Source: CAZXCQ01 sp964639275 (lineage in GTDB: Bacteria; Desulfobacterota; DSM-4660; Desulfatiglandales; Desulfatiglandaceae). From it: 64,000 bases of DNA. The notes beneath the pieces are model-generated. The model had not been told where the DNA came from, did not search any database, and worked only from the letters and a program-made list of their open reading frames with translations. Made by a program: the position numbers and the translations under genes. Of the stretch, positions 26,081 to 35,239 are shown piece after piece. Location of the stretch: NCBI GenBank assembly GCA_964639275.1, contig CAZXCQ010000001.1, positions 1 through 64,000 of the forward strand. The letters are read 5' to 3'. The number at the start of each line of letters is the position of its first letter. Position 1 is the first letter of the stretch.

Positions 26081-28854
26081 TGAGAGGGCAAAGAACCAAT
26101 TTCTTCTCCCGGGGGCCTTTGATCCTATTAGGCGTTTATCTGGCCTTATTTCTCAGCGCTTGCGGTCCCCCCAAAAAACCTCAAAAAGGCATCTATATCA
26201 AAGAAGAGGATATCCCCCGGAAAGTAGCGGTGTTGCCCACCACGTTCGCTCCCAGAGAAAAAAAGGATGTCAGTCTGGAGGTAGAACCCGGAAGCGAAAA
26301 GGGGAAATTTATTGCCAACCTGGTTAGGGGCGTAATCCATAACCAGCTTTCAGGAAAGGGATATGCGACCCAACCCCTCGATCTGGTGGACCAAAAGCTG
26401 GCCGCATCAAAGGAACGGAAGGGGTGGGATGCCCTGTCTCCGCAAAAACTCTGCAAGCTCTTGGGTGTGGATGGTCTCGTCTACCCGGAGATCATCTCGG
26501 CGACCATGATGAAGGCCGTGGCCTACGACGAGTACTCAATCGAGGCCCGGGTCAAGATGGTAAATAGCAATGGTGAGGAACTGGGGACCTGGACCGAATC
26601 TGCCTCAAAAAAGCGGATATCCATCCCGACCAGCCCGCTGAGTGTTGCAGCGACCGTGCTGGAGGCCGTGATGGACGAATCAGAAAGAAAGCACATGAGG
26701 CTTATCGTCTACGACCTGGGTTGGAAGATTGCCCAGTTTATCCCTGACAGTCCCCATGGGAAGGCCTTGCCCGAAGTGATCTCGGTGCTGACCAACGTGG
26801 ACAAGGGGACATTCGCCGGGGGGGAGCAGATCAAGGTCGAGGTGAATGCCGAAAAGGACCTTACCTGTACCTTTGATGTGGGTGATTTCAAAAAGGCGAT
26901 CCCGATGCCTTATTCAGAGGGGGGGGTTTATAAAGGCGTTTACCAGGTCCGGGAAGGGGACAAGACATCTATGGCCCCGATCAAGATCCGAATGGTAAAA
27001 CCCAATGGGGTTGAAAGGATCTGGGTAGAGACCGGGGGGACAGTTACCATTGATGCCATTTCGCCTCCTCCTCCGGGGGAAGTGGAAGGCACGGCAACCA
27101 AAGAAGGGATTTCCCTCTCTTGGACGCTCCCACAGTCCGAGGATCTAAATGAATTTATTGTGGAAAGGAGTGACAGGGCCGTTGGAGATTTTAAGGTCCT
27201 GAAAAAAACCAAAGATCTCACTCTACTAGACTCAGATGTCACACAGGGGAGCACCCACTATTATCAAATCAGGTCGGTCGATCGGGTCGGCAACCGTTCG
27301 CAACCAACAAAGATCGTTAAAGTAACCATGCCATTTTTTGATCAGGTCAAATTGTCTGGTCAACCCAAAGGCACGCTGGTCCCCGGGGTATATCTGGTGG
27401 AGGGAGAATCCGTTGTCCCCGTGGGAGAGGTCCTCAACATAGGACCCGGATCAAGGCTCAAATTTTCTCCCGAGGCAAGGTTGGTGGCCAAGGGTGTCCT
27501 GAGGGCAAAGGGGTCAGAAAAACGTTCAGCCGTCTTTGAGGGCAAAGGGTGGCAGGGCATTCACGTGCCTTCAGGGGGGCGGGCCGAGATCTCCCATGCC
27601 ACTTTGGCGGGATGTTCCCCTTGTATCGCCGATGAGGGGGGCTCGCTGGGAGTGCGGTCCTCCTCGATCCACGCAGAGGGGGGTGACGGCATCACCATTG
27701 GAAGCGGCAGCACCTTTGAGCTGGAGGATATCCAGGTAAGCGGATGTCAAAAAGGGATCGTCCTAAATGGCGGTAAAGGCAAGATTGAGAAGAGCACGAT
27801 CTCTAAGAATGGTGTTGGTGTCGAGTTTGCCAGTGGTATTGTCGAACTCGTTAACAACAATATATTCGGGAATCAGCAAAAAGAGGTCTTGTCCCGGGGC
27901 AAGCTCACCCTCTATGACAACTACCTCGGTGCACCAACGATCAAAGAGGCCAGACTGGGAGGAGATATATGGGTAAAAAGCCTCCTGGATGCCCCCTATC
28001 CCCATGGCCGAAAGGTCCTCCTGGTGGATGAAAAGGATATCACCCCCAAGGTAATCGAGGCCCGTTTTAAAAAATACAAGGGAAAAGGCATCGAGGCCTT
28101 TACCAAGAGAAGATTCGGCGATGCCCATCAGTCCTTGACAAAGGCCATGTCCCTCAAGGACGACACAGAGGTCTATCTCTACCTGGCCTACACCCAGATG
28201 ATCCTTGGAGAGGAATCTGGTCTGGAGAAGACCCTCAAAAAGGGGATAGAGGCGTTTCCTTACGAAGTAAGGCTCTACCAGATCTATGCAAAGCACCTTG
28301 CCGCCAAAGGGAAAAAACAAGAGGCCATATCGCTGCTGGATAAGGCACTCAAGATGAATCCCGATGACAAAGCCCTAAAGATTATGAAATTGAGCCTGGT
28401 CGAACCCCCGCCCACCCTTGCCACCAAGGAAAAACCAAAAGAGAAGAAGTTGCCCGTCAAGGAGAAAAAGGAGGTCGCATCAAAAGAGGCCGAGAACGCT
28501 TTTGAAAAATCCAAGGCCCGGGGGATTGCGGCATTTAAGAACAGAAAATTCAAAGAGGCAAACACCCACCTCTCCAGGGCCCTATCCCTGAAGGACGATA
28601 AGGAGGTCTATCTCTACCTGGCCTACACCCAGATGAGCCTTGGACAAAAACCAAACCTCGAAAAGACCCTGGAGAACGGGATAAAGGCCTTTCCGAAAGA
28701 GGTGAGACTCTATCAGATCTATGCAAAACACCTGACAGCGACTGGGGAGACAGAAAAGGCACTCTCCTTGGTAAAAAAAGGCCTCCAGATTGATCCGAGC
28801 AATAAGAACCTGCAATTCATGAAGGAATATCTGGAAGGGATGAAGAAAAAATAG
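26077..28854 (+). CDS. Large multidomain lipoprotein (FnIII, beta-helix, duplicated TPR)
   Basis: This 925-residue lipoprotein has the lipobox LFLSAC (Cys28). In order it shows an N-terminal domain (about 48-230) starting RKVAVLPTTFAP, resembling CsgG/DUF799-type lipoproteins. A beta domain (about 235-325) follows, then an FnIII-like domain (about 330-420, ISLSWTLPQSEDLNEFIVER). Next comes a right-handed beta-helix-like stretch (about 440-630) with repeated short strands. The C-terminus has two copies of a TPR unit of about 110 residues (about 670-775 and 812-920), both with DxEVYLYLAYTQM and EVRLYQIYAKHL. It looks like a long outer-membrane scaffold. Translation is coupled to the AsmA-like gene. 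Confidence 0.7.
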   Translation: MMRGQRTNFFSRGPLILLGVYLALFLSACGPPKKPQKGIYIKEEDIPRKVAVLPTTFAPREKKDVSLEVEPGSEKGKFIANLVRGVIHNQLSGKGYATQPLDLVDQKLAASKERKGWDALSPQKLCKLLGVDGLVYPEIISATMMKAVAYDEYSIEARVKMVNSNGEELGTWTESASKKRISIPTSPLSVAATVLEAVMDESERKHMRLIVYDLGWKIAQFIPDSPHGKALPEVISVLTNVDKGTFAGGEQIKVEVNAEKDLTCTFDVGDFKKAIPMPYSEGGVYKGVYQVREGDKTSMAPIKIRMVKPNGVERIWVETGGTVTIDAISPPPPGEVEGTATKEGISLSWTLPQSEDLNEFIVERSDRAVGDFKVLKKTKDLTLLDSDVTQGSTHYYQIRSVDRVGNRSQPTKIVKVTMPFFDQVKLSGQPKGTLVPGVYLVEGESVVPVGEVLNIGPGSRLKFSPEARLVAKGVLRAKGSEKRSAVFEGKGWQGIHVPSGGRAEISHATLAGCSPCIADEGGSLGVRSSSIHAEGGDGITIGSGSTFELEDIQVSGCQKGIVLNGGKGKIEKSTISKNGVGVEFASGIVELVNNNIFGNQQKEVLSRGKLTLYDNYLGAPTIKEARLGGDIWVKSLLDAPYPHGRKVLLVDEKDITPKVIEARFKKYKGKGIEAFTKRRFGDAHQSLTKAMSLKDDTEVYLYLAYTQMILGEESGLEKTLKKGIEAFPYEVRLYQIYAKHLAAKGKKQEAISLLDKALKMNPDDKALKIMKLSLVEPPPTLATKEKPKEKKLPVKEKKEVASKEAENAFEKSKARGIAAFKNRKFKEANTHLSRALSLKDDKEVYLYLAYTQMSLGQKPNLEKTLENGIKAFPKEVRLYQIYAKHLTATGETEKALSLVKKGLQIDPSNKNLQFMKEYLEGMKKK

Positions 28855-28886
28855 CACATCTGCACATCGGTTTCGGGAAGGCAAGA

Positions 28887-30494
28887 ATGAAGAAATGGAT
28901 ATTACCGTTTACATTTATATTGATCATGTTGCTGGCCCTGTATCCCGAGAATTCTCAGGCCCAGATCGATTTAGAGAAGGAGCGTGAGGCCCGCTACGAC
29001 ATCAACTATGCCAGCTACCTCATCGAGGTGGGCAAATATATGGAGGCCCTTGAAAATTATGAGACCGCCCTTGAACTCACCTCGATCGAAAAGACCCGGA
29101 TAGACGCCCTCCTCGCCAAGGCCACGCTCTTATCGGCCTTTCTGGATGCCCCTGAAGAGGCCCTCAAGGTCTACAGGGAGATCTACCAGAAATATCCCCA
29201 GGCAGCGGAGATTGCCCGGTACAGGGAAGGCCTTCTGCTTTTCGATTTGAACCGCCCGGATGAGGCCAAGAAGGTCCTTGAGGACTATCTGTCAGAATAC
29301 CCACTTGGAAGGTTTCGATTCCAGTCTGAAGCCCTCCTGGAGCAGATCAAGAGGATGCCTCCTCCACCGCCGCCACCACCACCCCCGCCACCGCCCCCGG
29401 TGGTAAAACCGCCCATGGTGAAGCCCCCGGTCGTAAAACCACCCGTTGTAAAACCGCCGGTGGTAGAAAAGCCAGAGGTCCGGGTTCGGTTGTGCAAGAC
29501 AACAGAAGCGGTCACCATAAAGGGCTCTCCGGTATGTGTGGAAGGGCTGGGTTGCAAGACAAGGTTTGCGGTCAGGGGCTCTGATGGCGAAATATCCATT
29601 GACGGTAGCCCGGTGAACCAGGGAAAGGTCTTTTTTGATGGTAAGGATCCCCTTGAGATAGACTGCGGGAAAAAGAGAAAGAAGGTCCGTGGCCGGCTCA
29701 TGGCAACGGTAAAGGGGGGGAAGCTTTACATCATCAATTATGTGGACATAGAGGATTATCTCAAGTCTGTGGTTCCCTCTGAGTCATACTCCTCCTGGCC
29801 GCTCGAGACCCTCAAGGCCCAGGCCGTTGCCGCACGCACCTATGCCTACTATCAGCTCCTCCACCGAAAAGACTGGGATTATGACCTTGTGGACGATGAA
29901 GGCGATCAGGCCTACAAAGGAATAAAAAGGGAGCGCCCCAATTCCACCCAGGCAGTCAATGAGACGAGCGGGAGAATCCTCAGCTACCAGGAAAAACCCA
30001 TACTCGCCATGTACAGTGCCAACAGCGGGGGATATACCGCAGATGCCAAGTCCATATTCAGTCTCCACAAACCCTATCTGGTGGCACATCCCGACCCCGA
30101 GAGCCTCAAGGGCAAGATGGCGTACTGGACCAGGAAGTTTTCTGCCTCCCAAATCGAAGCGGCCCTGAAAAAAAGAGGCATCGAGGTAAGCGGGCTCCAG
30201 AGGATCGAACCCGCGGAGAGGGGAGAATCCGGCCGGATTATAAAGGCCCGTATCATCGATGACAAAGGGAGCAAGACACTCCGCACCCGAACCACGCTCC
30301 GCAGGGCGCTCAATTTACCGGAGATCCTCCTGGAGATCAAACGCAAAAACGATCATTTCATATTTAACGGTCGTGGATGGGGACATGGGGTCGGCTATTC
30401 CCAGTGGGGGTCTGCCATCCTCGGAAAAAACACAACCTACGATCGAATACTTTCATTCTATTATCCGAATGCCTCCCTTGAGAAGAAATGGTAG
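28887..30494 (+). CDS. SpoIID/LytB-domain peptidoglycan protein
   Basis: The product has 535 residues: a signal peptide, TPR-like repeats (about 30-155), a run of 14 prolines followed by repeated KPPVV units (about 157-195), then a SpoIID/LytB domain (about 210-535). Diagnostic parts are YLKSVVPSESYSSWPLETLK, AVAARTYAYY, MYSANSGGYT and GWGHGVGYSQWGS. SpoIID is a lytic transglycosylase in sporulation, and homologues in non-sporulating bacteria trim or bind denuded glycan. Here it could open peptidoglycan for the cluster's envelope machine. The catalytic Glu (PSE) is present. Confidence 0.85.
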   Translation: MKKWILPFTFILIMLLALYPENSQAQIDLEKEREARYDINYASYLIEVGKYMEALENYETALELTSIEKTRIDALLAKATLLSAFLDAPEEALKVYREIYQKYPQAAEIARYREGLLLFDLNRPDEAKKVLEDYLSEYPLGRFRFQSEALLEQIKRMPPPPPPPPPPPPPPVVKPPMVKPPVVKPPVVKPPVVEKPEVRVRLCKTTEAVTIKGSPVCVEGLGCKTRFAVRGSDGEISIDGSPVNQGKVFFDGKDPLEIDCGKKRKKVRGRLMATVKGGKLYIINYVDIEDYLKSVVPSESYSSWPLETLKAQAVAARTYAYYQLLHRKDWDYDLVDDEGDQAYKGIKRERPNSTQAVNETSGRILSYQEKPILAMYSANSGGYTADAKSIFSLHKPYLVAHPDPESLKGKMAYWTRKFSASQIEAALKKRGIEVSGLQRIEPAERGESGRIIKARIIDDKGSKTLRTRTTLRRALNLPEILLEIKRKNDHFIFNGRGWGHGVGYSQWGSAILGKNTTYDRILSFYYPNASLEKKW

Positions 30495-30518
30495 GTAGGG
30501 ATAGGAGTGTGTAAAAAA

Positions 30519-32111
30519 ATGGCCATAACCGAGAGAAGAAAAAAGGTCTCCTTGGCGATCTCATTATTGGGGTTCATCGTGGCCTTAAGTATGATCGTTG
30601 CCTCAGCGGTCTTTGCCCAAACCTATGACTTTGATCAAGGGATTGAAGTCCTTTCCGAAGGTCTTATTTCCAAAAAGGAAGAGGCATTAAAGAATAAGAA
30701 GATAGCGGTCTTTGGGATAATTGATAGCAAGTCAAAGGAAAGATTCGAAATCTCACCCCATATCGAAGACGGCATTATCGACTTGCTCGTAAACAAGGGG
30801 TATATGGTCATCGAGAGGAGACGGATCGAGGATGTTATCAAAAAGGAAATCAAAAAGGGCACGGATTGGTGGTTTGATGAGGCCCAGGCTGCGCAATTCG
30901 GCAGGCTCGTGGGAGCGGATATCATTATCACCGGACGCTATGTTCGGTGGGGACGCAGCATGCTTAAGGTTAGCATCAGGGCAATCAGTGTGGGTGATGG
31001 AAAGATCATTGCAGCGAACTCCGTTAAGGTCCTCACAGACAGGATTGCAGATCTATTAAAACCCGAAAAGAAGCGCCAACAAGTCGATGCGGTTGCCCCT
31101 GAAAAGACCCTTTCGATCGTACAGGACACCATCGAAAACAAGGCCCACAAGCTGGCAGTAGATGTAATTTCAGACCAGAAAAACCTGCGGATCTATATCA
31201 AACCGATCGTGGAGGGAAACGACAGATACGTGAGCGATTTCTCAAACTCTTTTACATCCAGGGTCAAATCCGAGATTATCAGGCTTCATAAAGATGTTGA
31301 GGTGATAGACGAAAAACCGATTTACAAAAGGCTCTCAAATACCAGGGGCATAAAGAAAAAGGCAAAGACAGTCAAAAACCTCAAGACCTCTGATGCCTTT
31401 TTTGTCGATGCAAACGCGGTCCTGGAAGGCAATTGTTTTGACCGGGGAGAAAGCGTTACCGTGGATCTCTATCTGAAAGACCTGGCCGGAAAGGTCTTGA
31501 ATTCATCCACAGTCGATATCGACAAGTCTCTTATCAAAGCAAGCCTTGAGAACAAGCAAGCAAAGATGCTGGCAGACCTGGCAGATGTCTTATCAGAAGA
31601 GGGGGCTTCCAAGGTCAAGATATCCACCACAAAGGGCGGGGATTATCCGGTCTATTACCGGGGGGAGAAGATCAAATTTCACATCCAGGTGGCTGGTCCT
31701 CTTTATGTCTATATGTACGACATCAACTCAAGGGGTGAAGTTACCCTCCTTTATCCCTATGAAAAGAACAGTATACAACAAAAACTGATGCCTGGCAGGC
31801 TCTATACCATCCCCTCTGAAACCGATAATTTTGAGCTTGAGGTCGAGCCCCCTTTTGGGATGGATGCCGTAAAGATCTTTGCAAGCACTGCGGAATTACC
31901 CATCCCTGAATTGACCCCAAGCGTGGGCACCAGAAGCTACACCGGTAATACGCGCGCCATCGTCAAGAAAAGAAAGGAGATACAGGAAGGGCTCTCTCGA
32001 ATGAAGAGCATCAATCCCAGAGACCTGGTCGATTATTACAGAGGCGTGGTTGGGCGATTCGGCGCAAAACTTTACGAAGACAGCCTCATGCTGGAAACCA
32101 GGGCCGAGTGA
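30519..32111 (+). CDS. CsgG/FlgO-like exported protein with DUF4384 domain
   Basis: From ATG 30519 the product has 530 residues with a signal peptide cut after SAVFA. The N-terminal domain (about 50-190) resembles FlgO/CsgG: KIAVFGIIDSKSKER, GYMVIERRRIEDVIKKE and LVGADIIITGRYVRW. A second such domain (about 220-345) follows. The C-terminal DUF4384 domain (about 380-490) contains YYRGEKIKFHIQVAGPLYVY and VTLLYPYE. DUF4384 is often found beside caspase-like proteins, as it is here. CsgG-type domains can make outer-membrane rings. A GTG four codons upstream is possible but overlaps the Shine-Dalgarno. Its 3' end is partly duplicated at 34558. Confidence 0.75.
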   Translation: MAITERRKKVSLAISLLGFIVALSMIVASAVFAQTYDFDQGIEVLSEGLISKKEEALKNKKIAVFGIIDSKSKERFEISPHIEDGIIDLLVNKGYMVIERRRIEDVIKKEIKKGTDWWFDEAQAAQFGRLVGADIIITGRYVRWGRSMLKVSIRAISVGDGKIIAANSVKVLTDRIADLLKPEKKRQQVDAVAPEKTLSIVQDTIENKAHKLAVDVISDQKNLRIYIKPIVEGNDRYVSDFSNSFTSRVKSEIIRLHKDVEVIDEKPIYKRLSNTRGIKKKAKTVKNLKTSDAFFVDANAVLEGNCFDRGESVTVDLYLKDLAGKVLNSSTVDIDKSLIKASLENKQAKMLADLADVLSEEGASKVKISTTKGGDYPVYYRGEKIKFHIQVAGPLYVYMYDINSRGEVTLLYPYEKNSIQQKLMPGRLYTIPSETDNFELEVEPPFGMDAVKIFASTAELPIPELTPSVGTRSYTGNTRAIVKKRKEIQEGLSRMKSINPRDLVDYYRGVVGRFGAKLYEDSLMLETRAE

Positions 32112-32197
32112 GTTGTTACTCTCCGCAGACAAATTTCAGATAACCCGTCGATTTCAAAATGGAGTTGCCCTTCCCAGTCGAAAAACAATCCGGCAGG
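32016..32197 (+). repeat. Direct repeat copy A (3' end of DUF4384 gene plus trailer)
   Basis: This 182-bp segment covers the last 31 codons of the DUF4384 gene and 86 bases after its stop. A second copy lies at 34558-34739 with no gaps in the alignment. By eye, 78 of 93 coding bases and 81 of 89 bases from the stop codon onward are identical. It brackets the second caspase gene. Confidence 0.85.
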
Positions 32198-32313
32198 AGT
32201 AGGTCTTTGGTCAATCTGAAACCCAACGCTATCATTCAAAAAGCTTCGTATGTAAGCGTTTTTCCAAAAAACTTCAGAGAATATTTTTCATCGACTCACG
32301 GGGGGGCGGAGAG

Positions 32314-34548
32314 ATGAAAAGGCTCAAGGCTATCGCTATTGTTTGGATAACCGTCTGGTTGGTCTTATTTGGGGGAAACGCCGATGCGGAACGTGGCATC
32401 AGGGTAAAGAAGATCGATGATCTTAGCCATGGAAGTGGAAAAGTAGGGGCATATAAGGCACTGATCATCGGAATTAACGATTATGAAGGTCCGGAGATTC
32501 CTGATCTTAAAACGGCTATAAACGATGCGAAGGCCATGGCCAGGGTTCTTAAAAAGAAATACGGATTCAAAGTTACCCTTCTTCTGGACCGCGAAGCTAC
32601 TAGAGAAGCTATATACAAGGGCCTACGGAGCTTGGCGGTATCGGCAAAGCCAAATGACAGCGTATTGATCTATTTTGCCGGTCATGGAGATCTTGATCGA
32701 ACATTCGATGGTGGATGGTGGATTCCGGCGGACGCTATGGGCGGAAACCCTGCAACGTATCTTGACAATGTTCAGGTGCAAAAAGTTACGCGGAGTACGA
32801 AGGCCCGGCATGTCTTGCTGATTTCAGATTCCTGTTATTCGGGCACACTTTTTGGAGAGGCCCGGAGTATGCCTCCCGTAACTGATGATAAATATTATCT
32901 AAGCCTTTACAACGAAAAGAGCCGGTGGGGATTAACCTCGGGCAACAAAACACCTGTGTCTGATAAAGGCAGTGGTGGTCACAGCGTATTTGCCTACCAA
33001 CTCATCAAGGAGTTGGAGAGAAGCGATAAACCTTTCATTAGCATCCAAGAAATCTACACCCGGATAGCACCTGTTATCGCAAATAATTCGGAGCAAACAC
33101 CACGCTGCAGTCCCATACTGAATGCCGGGGATCAAGGCGGGCAATTTGTGTTTATGGCATCTGTGAAAAAAGAGGAGGTAATAACCAAAGAGCCACCGCC
33201 AACTATTCCCAAAGTTCAAAAAAACGGGATTGATAAGGAAATGCTTTTTTGGCAATCCATTCAAGACAGTGATGATCCAGCCCTATTTGAGGAGTATCTT
33301 AAGGCGTTTCGAAACGGAATTTTTGTCCCCATTGCCAAAAGCAAGATTAAGGCCCTTAAGCAAAAAAAGGTAGTTGCCTCTATTCCACCTGAGGTTACAA
33401 AATCCAGGCTATTTGTGGAAGTCAAGCCGGAAAATGCAAGGGTGAGGATCCTCAACATCAGGCCGAAGTTTCATCAGGGAATGGAACTTGATCCGGGTAG
33501 ATACCATGTGGAGGCCTCGGATGATGGTTACGAGACAAAAAAGATGTGGGTAAAGCTGGAAGCTGGGAAGGATGAGACCTTTCGTGTCAGTCTTGAGCAG
33601 AAGGCCGCCCCGCCCAGAAGCACTCCAACCAAATACCTGGAGGCCGAAAAGCAGCAGACCCAAATGGCCAGCCTCCCATTGAAACCGAAGTATTCTCCTC
33701 CGGTGTCAGCATCTGAGGAGATTGAACGGGACGGGATATATATCGCCTACGCCAACGGAATTGTGCGGGACACGAGCACGGGGCTTGAGTGGATTGCGGG
33801 GCAAGATAAAGACACAAATTGGCACGAAGCCAAGTCCTGGGTGGAGAGCTTGAATATTGATGGAGGTGGATGGCGAATGCCCACCGCGGACGAACTGGCT
33901 GGTCTTTTCAAGAAAGGGGCTGGAACTCGGAATATGACCCCTCTCTTGAAAACCACTGGACATTGGGTGTGGTCGGGACAGACCAAAGATTCGTCGTCGG
34001 CTTTGCTCTTTGCATTCGACACCGGAGGCGGTATGTACTGGCCTTACATCTACAGTTCCTCCTTCAGCAGGGCGTTTGCGGTGCGCTCCAGAAGCAAGGG
34101 GTACAAGGTCGCTAGCATCCCATCAAAACCAAAATACTCCTCTACACCCGGCAAATCTAGGGTGTTGACCGAGAGCCAGTTAAGGATTTTGGAAGATGAG
34201 CGAGAAAAAAGCATACGACATTGGCAAGAGTATAACAAGAAAAAGGGCATTAAGATCGCTTTACCCGAACTGGCTTCAACTCCATGCTTATTTTATTTAG
34301 AAAGGGAAAAGGGAGTTCTAGCACTTAGGCCTGAATTGTCAACTCAAGAGGCTAAGAATATCTACAAAGATTTTGTGAAAAAAAAGCTAGGCATAAATCA
34401 TGTGAATTTTGTCTTACTTCCATTTCGAGAGGTTCCGGATGCAATACGATCAGGCGTAATAAACGGTGTAATTACTACTATTGTTCCTCACATAAAGAAG
34501 CTCAAAGAGGACTTTCCTGAAGGCAAAATATTCGACTTGGGTAACTGA
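32314..34548 (+). CDS. Exported caspase-like protein with PEGA and DUF1566 domains
   Basis: The product has 744 residues with a signal peptide ending GNADA. The caspase domain (about 45-290) starts KALIIGINDYEGPEIPDL. The catalytic pair is His124 (YFAGHGD) and Cys174 (SDSCYSG). A short segment (about 310-345, FWQSIQDSDDPALFEEYL) matches the first caspase protein. A PEGA-like domain (about 368-430), a DUF1566/Lcl domain (about 470-595, TGLEWIAGQDKDTNWHEAKSW and WRMPTADELAGLF) and an unrecognised C-terminal domain (about 610-744) follow. DUF1566 can bind sugars or act as a lectin-like surface module. GGCGGAGAG precedes the ATG. The gene is bracketed by direct repeats. Confidence 0.8.
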   Translation: MKRLKAIAIVWITVWLVLFGGNADAERGIRVKKIDDLSHGSGKVGAYKALIIGINDYEGPEIPDLKTAINDAKAMARVLKKKYGFKVTLLLDREATREAIYKGLRSLAVSAKPNDSVLIYFAGHGDLDRTFDGGWWIPADAMGGNPATYLDNVQVQKVTRSTKARHVLLISDSCYSGTLFGEARSMPPVTDDKYYLSLYNEKSRWGLTSGNKTPVSDKGSGGHSVFAYQLIKELERSDKPFISIQEIYTRIAPVIANNSEQTPRCSPILNAGDQGGQFVFMASVKKEEVITKEPPPTIPKVQKNGIDKEMLFWQSIQDSDDPALFEEYLKAFRNGIFVPIAKSKIKALKQKKVVASIPPEVTKSRLFVEVKPENARVRILNIRPKFHQGMELDPGRYHVEASDDGYETKKMWVKLEAGKDETFRVSLEQKAAPPRSTPTKYLEAEKQQTQMASLPLKPKYSPPVSASEEIERDGIYIAYANGIVRDTSTGLEWIAGQDKDTNWHEAKSWVESLNIDGGGWRMPTADELAGLFKKGAGTRNMTPLLKTTGHWVWSGQTKDSSSALLFAFDTGGGMYWPYIYSSSFSRAFAVRSRSKGYKVASIPSKPKYSSTPGKSRVLTESQLRILEDEREKSIRHWQEYNKKKGIKIALPELASTPCLFYLEREKGVLALRPELSTQEAKNIYKDFVKKKLGINHVNFVLLPFREVPDAIRSGVINGVITTIVPHIKKLKEDFPEGKIFDLGN

Positions 34549-34557
34549 TAACCAGTC

Positions 34558-34739
34558 CCCAGAGGTCTTGTCGATTACTACCGAGGGGTGGTTGGAAGAT
34601 TCTGCGTAAAGCTTTACGAGGGCAGCCTCATGCTTGAAACCAGGGCCCAGTGAGTTGTTACTCTCCGCACACAAATTTCAGAAAACCCGTCGATATCAAA
34701 ATGGAGTTGCCCTTCCCAGCCCAAAACAAATCTGGCAGG
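34558..34739 (+). pseudogene. Direct repeat copy B: remnant of a second DUF4384 gene
   Basis: Positions 34558-34653 read PRGLVDYYRGVVGRF and so on to MLETRAQ-stop, in the frame matching the end of the DUF4384 protein. The rest of such a gene is gone. Most coding differences from copy A are synonymous (by eye about 9 silent and 5 amino-acid changes), so the copy was translated for some time before loss. Sequence after the stop also matches copy A. The remainder of 34549-34828 shows no gene. Confidence 0.8.
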
Positions 34740-34828
34740 GGATATGTCTGGTGTGACCCATTTTGTGTATTGTCAGATGTTAATTTTTGCCCTCCTTTTT
34801 CACAAAAGGCTTGGCCCCTTTTACACGC

Positions 34829-35239
34829 TTACTTGTCAGTCAGCCAGATTACAGTTACAAGATCTTTGACCAATTCAAATTCCGGATCATTGGTGAAAAT
34901 CCGGGCATTTGACCGCTGTGCTGTCGCTATACAGAAAGCATCGGCGTACGAAACAGCATACTCAGATTTGATTTCCGCTACTTCCTTGACCAGTTTTTCG
35001 TTTACAGGAAGTACGCTTACAGGGAGCTGCTCTAAAAGAACAAGTGCCTCTTCAGCCTTGCGCTTACCCACTCTTCTCTTAATGATATAATAAAACTCAC
35101 CCCAGTTTATCAGGCTAAGAAGGGCCTTCTGCCCAGAAGAAGATAGTTCATAAAAAGCCTTTCTCATTTTCTCCCATCCCGGCTCTTTATGAAAAAAACT
35201 TACCAGAGCAAAGCTATCAAGGACGATCGTTCCGTTCAT
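34829..35239 (-). CDS. VapC-type PIN-domain toxin
   Basis: The protein has 136 residues and a PIN ribonuclease fold. It begins TIVLDSFALVSFFHKEPGWE (first acidic residue Asp8), has NWGEFYYII with a second acid in the middle, and YADAFCIATAQRSNARIFTNDPEFE near the end, giving the acidic pocket for Mg2+/Mn2+. VapC toxins cleave tRNA or rRNA. Its start overlaps the antitoxin by 23 bases, which supports a functional pair. A likely unrelated passenger next to the repeat-rich junction after the caspase gene. Confidence 0.85.
   Translation of the reverse strand: MNGTIVLDSFALVSFFHKEPGWEKMRKAFYELSSSGQKALLSLINWGEFYYIIKRRVGKRKAEEALVLLEQLPVSVLPVNEKLVKEVAEIKSEYAVSYADAFCIATAQRSNARIFTNDPEFELVKDLVTVIWLTDK

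Noticed and set aside
29341..29480. Short-period repeat from proline and KPPVV codons as a possible mobile or CRISPR-like repeat
   Set aside because: It is an in-frame low-complexity linker of the SpoIID-like protein; there are no spacers or repeat units of CRISPR size.
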